Below are positions 7,922 through 15,026 of a stretch of DNA of 42,169 nt, piece after piece. Every line of letters begins with the position of its first letter. The first letter of the stretch is position 1. The stretch lies in the NCBI GenBank assembly GCA_021775095.1, contig JAJFII010000037.1, positions 1 to 42,169 of the forward strand. The letters run 5' to 3'. Position numbers and translations under genes: made by a program. The notes below the pieces were generated by a model. That model saw nothing but the letters and a program-made list of their open reading frames with translations. It was not told where the DNA came from and ran no database searches. This stretch comes from Rhodospirillales bacterium (lineage in GTDB: Bacteria > Pseudomonadota > Alphaproteobacteria > Rhodospirillales > Casp-alpha2).

Positions 7922-8557
7922 GTGAGTTTGCAGCAAAACCATGTGACGGACCTGTGGCCGACGAAGTTTTACAATCGACATCTCCCGGAATTCGAAGAGC
8001 CAACCCGTTTGCTGATCAAGCTGGTCCGGGAGATGGACAAGACCCATCGCAACCTCACAACGGACTACCGAGACAATAACCTGTTAAATCTTGATCATCC
8101 GGGGGCAAATTGGTTGCGCCAGCAGGTCAATCAGTCGGTGATCGATTATTTTCAATCCGTTGGAATTGACTATGCCGTAAACTGGCAAATCCACGCCTGG
8201 GCAAACATCAATCGTAGGGGCGATTACCACGACGCCCACAACCATCCCCGTTCCTACCTGTCTGGCACCTACTATTTAAAAATACCGCGTTCCAGAAAAA
8301 CCAGCGGGCAGCGCCCGGACCTCCGCCCCGGTCATATCACTTTTTATGATCCACGGCCCGGAATTAACATGAATTCAATTAATAAAGACCCTTATGTGGA
8401 TCCGGAACATACGGTGTTACCAAACCCCGGCGACCTGCTCATGTGGCCGGCTTTTCTCAATCATTTTGTGCATCCCAATTTGAGCGATGAAACGCGAATT
8501 TCCATCAGCTTTAATATTATCCTTAAATGGTCTGATCATTATCTGCCATCGCAATAA
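7922..8557 (+). CDS. Putative 2OG-Fe(II) oxygenase, TIGR02466-like family
   Basis: A 211-residue protein resembling the TIGR02466 family of putative 2-oxoglutarate/Fe(II)-dependent dioxygenases. Typical elements in order are: FYNRHLPEF near the start; HAWANINRRGDYHDAHNHP, with candidate iron ligands in the His-rich stretch; LSGTYYLKIP; HITFYDPRPG; PGDLLMWPAFLNHFVHPN, with the distal His; and RISISFNI, with the Arg expected to hold 2-oxoglutarate. The start codon is GTG at 7922, 24 bases after the upstream stop. The substrate is unknown; members are often found near TPR or peptide-modifying genes. It converges with modC (15-base gap). A related domain, fused to TPR repeats, occurs at 12335-13609. 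Confidence 0.78.
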   Translation: MSLQQNHVTDLWPTKFYNRHLPEFEEPTRLLIKLVREMDKTHRNLTTDYRDNNLLNLDHPGANWLRQQVNQSVIDYFQSVGIDYAVNWQIHAWANINRRGDYHDAHNHPRSYLSGTYYLKIPRSRKTSGQRPDLRPGHITFYDPRPGINMNSINKDPYVDPEHTVLPNPGDLLMWPAFLNHFVHPNLSDETRISISFNIILKWSDHYLPSQ

Positions 8558-8572
8558 ATAATATAAATACAG

Positions 8573-9682
8573 TTAATTAGTAGGGTTCAATCCCAGGCTG
8601 CGGCGATCAATGGCGGCAGCTTTGACCGACGCATAAACCTTCTGGCCAGCGTGTAAATCCAGTTCATCGACAGATTTCCGGGTAATGCGGGCAATCAGAG
8701 GCCGGCCGATATCCAGCAGGATTTCACAGTGCGGGCCTTGATCTCTGACAATTTCCCGGACCGTCGCCGCAAAAACGTTGAGAATACTGGTCGCTTGGGG
8801 TTTTTGCCTGCTAATGCTGACGTCACGGGCACGAATGCGGATCCGCAGGTTTGTGCCAATGGGCCGGTCAATTCCCGGCACCCAAAGGGTTTGCCCAGCC
8901 AGTTGTAAGCGGGTCAGTCGGTAGGCCCGGTCATGTTCTTCAATGTGCACCTGAAAGACTGCACCGGCCTCGTAGCGGCCGGTCAGGGGGCTCAGATCCA
9001 GCCGGCTCATGACCGTTTCCACGTCACCATGGGCAACCGCACGACCGCCATCCATGACAACCAGATTATCGGCCAGTCGTATGACTTCTTCCATGGTATG
9101 GGAGACATATAGAATAGGTGTGGTTAGCTGGTCGCGGAGGTTTTCAAGAAACGGTAATATCTCGGCCTTGCGTCCGCCATCCAAGGCGGCCAGGGGTTCG
9201 TCCATGATCAGCAGTTGCGGATCCGCCAGCAGGGCGCGGCCAATGGCGACCCGCTGTTTTTCCCCGCCGGATAAGGTGCCGGGCCGGCGTTCGAGAAGGC
9301 CAGGTATATCCAGCAATTGGACGATATTATCGTAGGTCTCGGGGTTCAGTTTCTGGTCCATAAAACGGCGGGCATAAATCAGATTGTTGTGGACGGACAG
9401 GTGTGGGAACAATCGGCCATCCTGGAACACATAACCGATCCGACGTTTCTCCGGTGCCAGATGGATGTTTTGATCGGAATCATACAAAATCTGTGAGCCG
9501 ATGGAAATGTGACCATGATCGGGTTGGTCGAGGCCGGCAATCAGGTTGATCAAAGAGGTTTTGCCGGCACCAGACCGGCCAAAAAAAGCGGTTAGGCCAC
9601 TTTTCAGTTGAAACTGGACATCCAGTTTAAAGTTCGCCAACCGGCGTTCCACTTCGATTGTTATTTGTGGTTTGTCAGGCAC
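8573..9682 (-). CDS. modC: Molybdate ABC transporter ATP-binding protein ModC
   Basis: The ATPase subunit of the molybdate importer, 369 residues from a GTG start. It contains Walker A GRSGAGKT (35-42), a Q-loop in YVFQDGRLF, signature LSGGEKQ (137-143), Walker B LLIMDEP and the H-loop His195. The C-terminal part (about 290-365) looks like the molybdate-binding Mop/TOBE domain, which separates ModC from general sugar or sulfate ATPases and allows feedback control in the family. I chose the GTG at 9682, which overlaps the end of modB by 8 bases, as expected for coupled translation. An in-frame TTG at 9715 would extend the overlap without need. It is the last gene of the hisI-modABC run. Confidence 0.93.
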   Translation of the reverse strand: MPDKPQITIEVERRLANFKLDVQFQLKSGLTAFFGRSGAGKTSLINLIAGLDQPDHGHISIGSQILYDSDQNIHLAPEKRRIGYVFQDGRLFPHLSVHNNLIYARRFMDQKLNPETYDNIVQLLDIPGLLERRPGTLSGGEKQRVAIGRALLADPQLLIMDEPLAALDGGRKAEILPFLENLRDQLTTPILYVSHTMEEVIRLADNLVVMDGGRAVAHGDVETVMSRLDLSPLTGRYEAGAVFQVHIEEHDRAYRLTRLQLAGQTLWVPGIDRPIGTNLRIRIRARDVSISRQKPQATSILNVFAATVREIVRDQGPHCEILLDIGRPLIARITRKSVDELDLHAGQKVYASVKAAAIDRRSLGLNPTN

Positions 9683-10373
9683 GGTGGCCCAACCGTTTGC
9701 CAATCCGCCGGGCAAGCGCTTCCGATGTAATAAGTGCGGTCAGGGCGATGGCCACGGAGATCAGGACTAGACGATAGGCACCGGATTCTCCATCGGGTGC
9801 TTGGGTGAGGCTGTAAAGGGCCAAGGGTAAGGTTTGGGTTTCGCCCGGAATATTGGAAACAAAAGTTATGGTCGCGCCAAATTCCCCTAAACTTCTGGCG
9901 AAGGCCAAGATTGATCCGGTCAGGATACCGGGCAGAATGAGCGGCAGGGTGATCGTCACAAACACCCAAGCCGGCGAAGCCCCCAATGTCCGTGCGGCCT
10001 GTTCCAAACCGCCGTCAATGGCTTCCAGCGACATCCGAATGGAGCGGACCATTAAGGGAAATGCCATGACTGCCGCCGCCACCGCCGCCCCCTGCCAGCT
10101 AAAGGCAATGGAGATCTCGAAGGTCTGCCACAGCCACTGACCGATGGGTCCGCGTTTGCCAAAAAGCGTCAGCAGCACATAACCGATAACAACCGGCGGC
10201 ACGACCAGTGGCAAATGGACAAATCCGTTCAGCAGAAACTTGCCATAAAAATCATAACGTGCCAGGACCCAGGCCGTCATCAATCCCAGGGGCAGGCAGC
10301 CAACCAGTGCCAGGCCAGCCACCTGCAGGCTGAGGACAATAGCTTCCAGTTCAAAGGGCGAAAGAGTGAACAC
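9675..10373 (-). CDS. modB: Molybdate ABC transporter permease ModB
   Basis: The inner-membrane permease of the molybdate importer, 232 residues, the usual ModB length. About five membrane segments are visible. The cytoplasmic coupling motif is EQAARTLGASPAWVFVTITLP, the EAA loop that contacts ModC. The segment SLGEFGATITFVSNIPGETQTL is highly typical of ModB. It lies 29 bases downstream of modA and overlaps modC. The job is to pass molybdate from ModA to the cytoplasm, where it feeds molybdenum cofactor synthesis; a likely user is the molybdopterin oxidoreductase encoded at 32325-34361. Confidence 0.94.
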   Translation of the reverse strand: MFTLSPFELEAIVLSLQVAGLALVGCLPLGLMTAWVLARYDFYGKFLLNGFVHLPLVVPPVVIGYVLLTLFGKRGPIGQWLWQTFEISIAFSWQGAAVAAAVMAFPLMVRSIRMSLEAIDGGLEQAARTLGASPAWVFVTITLPLILPGILTGSILAFARSLGEFGATITFVSNIPGETQTLPLALYSLTQAPDGESGAYRLVLISVAIALTALITSEALARRIGKRLGHRA

Positions 10374-10402
10374 GGGCGGACCCTTGGTCGAAGAGTTGTG
10401 AG

Positions 10403-11209
10403 TTATTGGCGCTGAAATCCAAACTGTTCAAGAATTGCCCGCCCCTTCGCCGATTGCAAGACCCGCACAAAAGCCAGAGTTAATGGCGTTGCCCGGCCTT
10501 TGATGATCGCCAACGGGTATCGGATCGGGGTATGGGCGGATTCGGGCACCTGGGCAACGGCGACAACCGCCGGGCGAGCGATCAGGTCACTTGCATAGAC
10601 AAGGCCCAAGGGGGTTTCACCCCGCGCCACATAGGCCACCGCGATGCGCACATTCGAGGCGATCGCCAGGCGGCGGCGCAACGGTGTCCACAGACCCAGG
10701 GTCTGCAACGCCTGTTTGGCGTAGATGCCTGCCGGTACATGACTTGGATCGGCGATAGCAATACGGCCCGGACCAAGACGGGCCAAAAGGTTCTCTAAGG
10801 TTATTGCCGACAGGGGCGTGCCGGCGGTTCGCGGTGCCGCCAGGACGAGGCGGTTGCCGGCGATATTGATCCGGCTCTCTGGTTGCAGAAGATCGCCCCT
10901 GGCGAGAAGATCCATCCACTGGGCATTCGCCGAAATGAACAGGTTTGCCGGTGCCCCATTGAAGATTTGCCGGGCCAGGGTCGAACTGGCGGCAAAAACC
11001 CCGACAATGCGTTTGCCGGTGATCATCTGAAATTCTTTACTCAAAGCCGTCATCACGCCGGTCATGCTTGATGCCGCATAGAGATAGGTTTTGTCTGCGG
11101 CTTGCGCCGGGAAACTGAATGTGCCAAGCAAAAGACCCACCCACAGCCACCGGCGCGGGGCGGTACGGTTGGGGGAAGAGTTAACGGTAAATATCCTCCG
11201 GATTGACAT
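10403..11209 (-). CDS. modA: Periplasmic molybdate-binding protein ModA
   Basis: The periplasmic solute-binding protein of the molybdate importer, 268 residues. A basic start (RTAPRRW) and a hydrophobic core (LWVGLLLGTFSFPAQA) form a Sec signal, cleaved near AQA-ADK. The mature protein begins with the typical YLYAASSMTGVMTAL, where the two serines match the oxyanion-binding site, followed by FAASSTLARQI and GAPANLFISAN, and later SNVRIAVAYVARGETPLGLVYASD. The ATG at 11209 gives a 29-base overlap with hisI, whose last codons contain GGAGG; the exact start is not certain because the long n-region is unusual. modB and modC follow directly. Confidence 0.92.
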   Translation of the reverse strand: MSIRRIFTVNSSPNRTAPRRWLWVGLLLGTFSFPAQAADKTYLYAASSMTGVMTALSKEFQMITGKRIVGVFAASSTLARQIFNGAPANLFISANAQWMDLLARGDLLQPESRINIAGNRLVLAAPRTAGTPLSAITLENLLARLGPGRIAIADPSHVPAGIYAKQALQTLGLWTPLRRRLAIASNVRIAVAYVARGETPLGLVYASDLIARPAVVAVAQVPESAHTPIRYPLAIIKGRATPLTLAFVRVLQSAKGRAILEQFGFQRQ

Positions 11210-11588
11210 CTGGCGCGGCGATTGTCGTGATTTCGCTGTCGCGGACGGCGTTAAAAAAACAGTTGCGACGGCCCGTATGGCAAGCAACGCCCAGTTGATC
11301 AACCATAAGCAACAGGGTGTCGGCGTCACAATCCCAGCGAAAATCAATTAACTGTTGAGTCTGGCCCGAAGTTTCACCTTTGCGCCACAAACGGTTACGC
11401 GACCGCGACCAATAATAGACCAGATGGGTATCCAGAGTTTCGCGGACCGCGTCGTCGTTCATCCAGGCCATCATCAGTATTTCGCCGCTGTCGTGCTGCT
11501 GGGCAATGGCAGGGACCAAACCATCGCCGTTGAATTTGAGCGTGTCGATGATCGTGTCGACGGTTTTTGCACTTAAAGGTGACCCCAT
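11181..11588 (-). CDS. hisI: Phosphoribosyl-AMP cyclohydrolase HisI
   Basis: A histidine-biosynthesis enzyme that opens the purine ring of phosphoribosyl-AMP. It has 135 residues, matching the stand-alone cyclohydrolase without a HisE domain. The zinc cysteines are Cys87, Cys103 and Cys110; the spacing (16 and 7) agrees with the characterised archaeal enzyme. The WDCDADTLL stretch supplies the Asp residues of the magnesium site, and LMMAWMNDDAV and YYWSRSRNRLWRKGE are hallmarks. It overlaps modA by 29 bases and so may be co-transcribed with modABC, an odd pairing. It is divergent from zur, with a small palindrome between them, so zinc control of this zinc enzyme is possible. No other his gene is in the window. 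Confidence 0.93.
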   Translation of the reverse strand: MGSPLSAKTVDTIIDTLKFNGDGLVPAIAQQHDSGEILMMAWMNDDAVRETLDTHLVYYWSRSRNRLWRKGETSGQTQQLIDFRWDCDADTLLLMVDQLGVACHTGRRNCFFNAVRDSEITTIAAPDVNPEDIYR

Positions 11589-11653
11589 ATGATTTGACCT
11601 AACCTACTGAAACACAAGATGGAAATAGTATAGGGATGGGCAAAGTTGATAAC

Positions 11654-11664
11654 AACATTATGTT
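11654..11664. promoter_or_regulatory. Palindrome in the hisI-zur divergent region, candidate Zur operator
   Basis: AACAT-T-ATGTT is a perfect 5-1-5 palindrome inside an AT-rich stretch (TAACA at 11650-11654, TGTTA at 11661-11665). It sits 33 bases before the chosen zur start and about 65 bases before hisI. Zur boxes are AT-rich palindromes of similar style, but I cannot match a strict consensus. Confidence 0.3.
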
Positions 11665-11696
11665 AAGTGTGATGGTTTGTGGTAAGAAAGGCGATG

Positions 11697-12194
11697 ATGA
11701 CAGGAAAAACCGCCGGATCCGCTTTTGTTGACCACGATCACGACCACAATGCCTGTCGCGGGCAAGCGCTTGTCCGGGCGCAGGCCATTTGCACGGAACG
11801 GGGGGTCCGCCTGACCGAGATCAGACGGCAGGTTTTGGAACATGTCTGGCGCGGCCATAAACCCCTTGGCGCCTACGAAATATTGGACATGCTGCGGGAC
11901 AACCGTCAAAAAACGGCACCTCCTACCGTCTATCGGGCCCTCGAATTTTTACTGCAACACGGATTGATCCATCGCATCGAAAGTCTTAACGCCTTTGTCG
12001 GTTGCACGGATCCGGAAACCCCGCACCGGGCGCAGTTTTTAATTTGCAATCAGTGCGGTGTGACGGCCGAATTAAACGACCCGCGCATTGATGCGGCGAT
12101 TGGTGAGCAGGCTGCGGCTGCGGGCTTTACCGTGAACCGGCGAACCATAGAGGTCGAAGGAACCTGCCCGCACTGCGCATTGACCGCCCGATAA
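11697..12194 (+). CDS. zur: Fur-family regulator, probably zinc-responsive Zur
   Basis: A 165-residue metal-dependent repressor of the Fur family. The winged-helix DNA-binding half (about 20-95) includes GVRLTEIRRQVLEHVW and PPTVYRALEFLLQHGLIHRI. The dimerisation half has CNQCG and a C-terminal CPHC, the structural zinc cysteines. The HDHDHNACRG start and the lack of Fur's usual HHHDH stretch favour Zur over Fur. AAGG lies 5 bases before the ATG at 11697, which is why I chose it over ATG 11694 and GTG 11679. No znuABC transporter genes are nearby. It is divergent from hisI. The Fur-family call is firm; the zinc assignment is probable. Confidence 0.85.
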   Translation: MTGKTAGSAFVDHDHDHNACRGQALVRAQAICTERGVRLTEIRRQVLEHVWRGHKPLGAYEILDMLRDNRQKTAPPTVYRALEFLLQHGLIHRIESLNAFVGCTDPETPHRAQFLICNQCGVTAELNDPRIDAAIGEQAAAAGFTVNRRTIEVEGTCPHCALTAR

Positions 12195-12334
12195 TCCCGG
12201 TGGCCATGTGGATCGGAATTTGCAGATCCGCCTAAAATTCAGGTTATTCCTAAGATCAGTGTTACTGGGAATTGACGCGATCCTTTACGTCGGTCCGGCT
12301 AACGGAGAGCCAGGGGCAGGCCAATAAAATCGGT

Positions 12335-13609
12335 TTATGCCAGCAGGTCAAAGGCAATACTGATCCGTTGTTGATCACCGGAAAAAGGGATTGTTCGATG
12401 GTAAATGTAGGAGGGAAATAACACCATCAGGCCTTCTTTGGGTTCAATCAGCCGCACCGGATGGGGCGCGTGACAGGCAAATGCGTCGGGCGGCCGGCAA
12501 AATTCAATCCAGCCCTCGGTTCCGTTCGAACCCCGGACCATGATCTCCGGCAACCGGACGTAATAAACCCCACTGATCCAGGCGGCCCGGTGCATATGGG
12601 CGGTTTGATGCCCCTGTGTCCCGAGCACCGTGCCCCAGATATCGAGTTTTGTGAGGTTGGGGATGAGCGGCGGGTAGGGGTGGTCGCTATTGCCGATGGC
12701 CGGCAAATAGTCATCGAGCGCGTCACCGATCAATTGCTGCAGGGCGGCAATGGGGCCCTGTTCACCCAAAGCCAGATTTTCCGTCTGGGCACCGTTGCGG
12801 GTGGCTTTGTTATGGACGGTACCGGTCAGGCTCGGGTGGGCCAGGACGTGATCTGCCAGGGCACGGTTAAAGGCTGCGATGTCGTCGAACCCGGCACAGG
12901 CGGTGTGTTGCCGAGGGTGGATCAGAAGATCCGGATCCAAGAGCCGGGCGGCGCGCTGGTCGGCTCCGGTTTCAATGGCGGCGATGGCGCTAAAGGAAAA
13001 GGCATCCCGATTGCCCGGCTCGGAGGCGAGGGCCTGTTCACTGGCGGCCAGCGCGGCCTGGGCATTACCCAGCTGCAAATGAGCACTGGCCAGGTTTGTC
13101 GCCGCCGCCGAGTGGGTCGGCGCGATTTTCAGGGTTTCCTGGTATTGGTTAACGGCTTCCAGGATTTTACCCACTTGGCGATAGGCGTTAGCCAGGTTGT
13201 AATGGGCGTCCGTATAAAAGCAGTCCAGACGCAAGGCGCGCTGATAGGATTTGATGGCTGATTTGAATTTGCCCTGGGCACTGAGCGCCGTCGCCAAATT
13301 AAAGTGAGCCTGGGCAAAATCGGGGGCCAGAGCCGCGACTTTTGTAAATTTTTTAACCGCCCGCGATATCTCGCCCGAATTCATCAATAGCGTCGCTTCC
13401 AGGTTCAGGGCATCGGGATGATCGGGCGCGATCACCAGGATATCGCTGAGCAGGGCCGACGCCTGTGGGCTGTTTCCACCAGTTATGGCACGGCGCACCC
13501 GGTCAAGATCGTGGTTGATTTTGTCCTGATCGGATGCGGACAGAGGGGTCCGTTCCGCAGAAGAGGGACTTCCGATTTTCTGATTTCGACGTCGCTGTTT
13601 GCGGTTCAT
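12335..13609 (-). CDS. TPR-repeat protein with C-terminal 2OG-Fe(II) oxygenase-like domain
   Basis: A 424-residue two-part protein. After a very basic start (MNRKQRRRNQK) come about five tetratricopeptide repeats (about 35-205), shown by repeats such as AQAHFNLATALSAQGKFKSAIKSYQRAL and TDAHYNLANAYRQVGKILEAVNQYQ. The C-terminal part (about 215-424) resembles putative 2-oxoglutarate/Fe(II) oxygenases: TAHMHRAAWISGVYYVRLPE with the first metal ligands, GLMVLFPSYIYHRTIPF with the distal His, and QQRISIAFDLLA with the Arg for 2-oxoglutarate. The TPRs probably present a protein or peptide substrate, by analogy with prolyl/aspartyl hydroxylases. No signal peptide is evident. It stands alone between zur and aapJ, on the opposite strand to both. 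The substrate is unknown. Confidence 0.78.
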   Translation of the reverse strand: MNRKQRRRNQKIGSPSSAERTPLSASDQDKINHDLDRVRRAITGGNSPQASALLSDILVIAPDHPDALNLEATLLMNSGEISRAVKKFTKVAALAPDFAQAHFNLATALSAQGKFKSAIKSYQRALRLDCFYTDAHYNLANAYRQVGKILEAVNQYQETLKIAPTHSAAATNLASAHLQLGNAQAALAASEQALASEPGNRDAFSFSAIAAIETGADQRAARLLDPDLLIHPRQHTACAGFDDIAAFNRALADHVLAHPSLTGTVHNKATRNGAQTENLALGEQGPIAALQQLIGDALDDYLPAIGNSDHPYPPLIPNLTKLDIWGTVLGTQGHQTAHMHRAAWISGVYYVRLPEIMVRGSNGTEGWIEFCRPPDAFACHAPHPVRLIEPKEGLMVLFPSYIYHRTIPFSGDQQRISIAFDLLA

Positions 13610-13778
13610 GTGTGTTTTTTCGTATATTTTTCAACAAATGCACAGAATTAATTGGAGAATTTGAAAATAGCGTTAAATACCATTTGTGCCACGGTTTCCA
13701 TTGGGATGTGCCTGAAATTCACAAATTTGACATTGATTAATCGGTCAGATTAACTGAAATTATGAGGGCATTAGAATT

Positions 13779-13805
13779 CTTAATGCTTGAGCCGGTTTCA
13801 TTAAG
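13779..13805. repeat. Inverted repeat upstream of aapJ
   Basis: CTTAATG and CATTAAG arms (7 bases) are separated by 13 bases. The distance of about 90 bases to the aapJ start suits an operator or activator site, but no known consensus is matched. Confidence 0.3.
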
Positions 13806-13830
13806 TATGTTACGGATTCAAACTGAGCAG

Positions 13831-13848
13831 TCTGGAAACCCTTCCAGA
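13831..13848 (+). promoter_or_regulatory. Hairpin in the aapJ leader
   Basis: TCTGGAA, a 4-base loop (ACCC) and TTCCAGA form a perfect 7-bp stem 43 bases before the aapJ start. If transcribed it would be a leader hairpin; it has no T tract. Confidence 0.35.
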
Positions 13849-13891
13849 TCGTAAAAATCTAAGTGTAAGTCACACTGGGGAGCAAAATCTT

Positions 13892-14926
13892 ATGAAAAAA
13901 ACAATTACCGCTTTTGCTGCAGCAACTGCCGCAGCGTTAGTCACCACTGCCATCGTGGCGCCCGCCAGCGCAGGCCCGGTCCTCGACCGTGTCAAAGCTA
14001 AGGGTTTCATTCAGTGCGGTGTGAGCCAGGGTGTTCCTGGTTTCTCCAACCCGGATGAAAAAGGCGCCTGGAGTGGCCTTGATGTCGACGTATGTCGGGC
14101 AACCGCCGCTGCGTTGTTTGGCGACGCGTCAAAAGTCAAATACACGCCTCTTTCTTCGAAGGAGCGTTTCACCGCATTGCAGTCCGGCGAAATTGATATG
14201 TTGTCGCGGAACACGACCTGGACTTTGGTTCGTGATACGGCGCTGGGCATGAACTTTGCCGGTGTTGCCTATTATGATGGTCAGGGTTTCATGGTTCGTA
14301 AAAGCCTGGGTGTGAAAACCGCCCTCGAACTGGATGGCGCATCCGTTTGCACTAACCTAGGTACAACCACAGAGCTTAACCTTTCCGATTACTTCCGGGC
14401 CAATGGCATGAAGTTCAAAGGTGTTTTCTTCGAAAAAGCTGACGAAGTTGTTGCCGCCTATGATGCGGGTCGTTGCGATGTCTATACGACGGACCAATCC
14501 GCCCTGGCTGCACAGCGGACAAAAATGAAAAACCCTGCCGAGCATCAGGTGCTTCCGGAGATTATCTCCAAGGAGCCGCTTGGTCCGGTTGTGCCGCATG
14601 CCGATGATCAGTGGTTTGATCTCGTCAAGTGGTCGTTGAATGTGATGATCGAAGCCGAAGAGCTGGGTTTAAGTTCTGCCAATATCGACCAGATGAAAGC
14701 TGAATCGAAAAATCCTGGCATTCGTCGGATGGTTGGTGTTGAAGGCGATACCGGGAAAAATCTCGGAGTCGACAACAACTGGAGCTACAACATCATCAAA
14801 CAGGTTGGCAACTATGGGGAAGTGTTTGAGCGTCACCTGGGTGAAAACACACCGGTCGGCCTGCCACGCGGTTTGAACAAATTATGGAGCAAGGGTGGTA
14901 TCCTTTACGCCCCACCTGTTCGTTAA
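13892..14926 (+). CDS. aapJ: General L-amino acid ABC transporter, periplasmic binding protein AapJ
   Basis: The periplasmic binding protein of the general L-amino acid importer, 344 residues as in AapJ/BztA. The signal peptide is MKKTITAFAAATAAALVTTA, cleaved near APASAG. Typical AapJ segments are VLDRVKAKGFIQCGVSQGVPGFS, GLDVDVCRATAAALFGD, MLSRNTTWTLVRDTALGM and YDAGRCDVYTTDQSALAA. GGGGAG lies upstream of the ATG. The permeases, ATPase and terminator follow, making a full aapJQMP operon with a stem-loop between aapJ and aapQ. The family takes up a broad set of L-amino acids. Several hairpins sit in the upstream 280 bases, so nitrogen or leader control is possible, though I see no clear sigma-54 site. 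Confidence 0.95.
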   Translation: MKKTITAFAAATAAALVTTAIVAPASAGPVLDRVKAKGFIQCGVSQGVPGFSNPDEKGAWSGLDVDVCRATAAALFGDASKVKYTPLSSKERFTALQSGEIDMLSRNTTWTLVRDTALGMNFAGVAYYDGQGFMVRKSLGVKTALELDGASVCTNLGTTTELNLSDYFRANGMKFKGVFFEKADEVVAAYDAGRCDVYTTDQSALAAQRTKMKNPAEHQVLPEIISKEPLGPVVPHADDQWFDLVKWSLNVMIEAEELGLSSANIDQMKAESKNPGIRRMVGVEGDTGKNLGVDNNWSYNIIKQVGNYGEVFERHLGENTPVGLPRGLNKLWSKGGILYAPPVR

Positions 14927-14952
14927 ACGGACGTCTTCATAATGTCATAGAA

Positions 14953-14976
14953 GGATGCGCCTGATCGGGCGCATCC
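14953..14976 (+). terminator. Intercistronic stem-loop between aapJ and aapQ
   Basis: GGATGCGCC and GGCGCATCC form a perfect 9-bp stem with a 6-base loop. No run of T follows, so full termination is unlikely. Such hairpins behind binding-protein genes are known to protect the 3' end and give more binding protein than permease. Confidence 0.6.
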
Positions 14977-15026
14977 TATCTGTGTCCCCGGCTCAATTAA
15001 AAAAATATATTCAGGGGAGCTGAACC

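Noticed and set aside
8580-8610. TpsiC-arm-like sequence (GGTTCAATCCC) suggesting a tRNA
   Set aside because: It is the reverse strand of the modC C-terminus and no cloverleaf can be completed around it.
12461-13261. Open frame on the + strand opposite the TPR protein (266 codons)
   Set aside because: Shadow of the TPR/oxygenase gene, with Gly-rich antisense composition and no motif.
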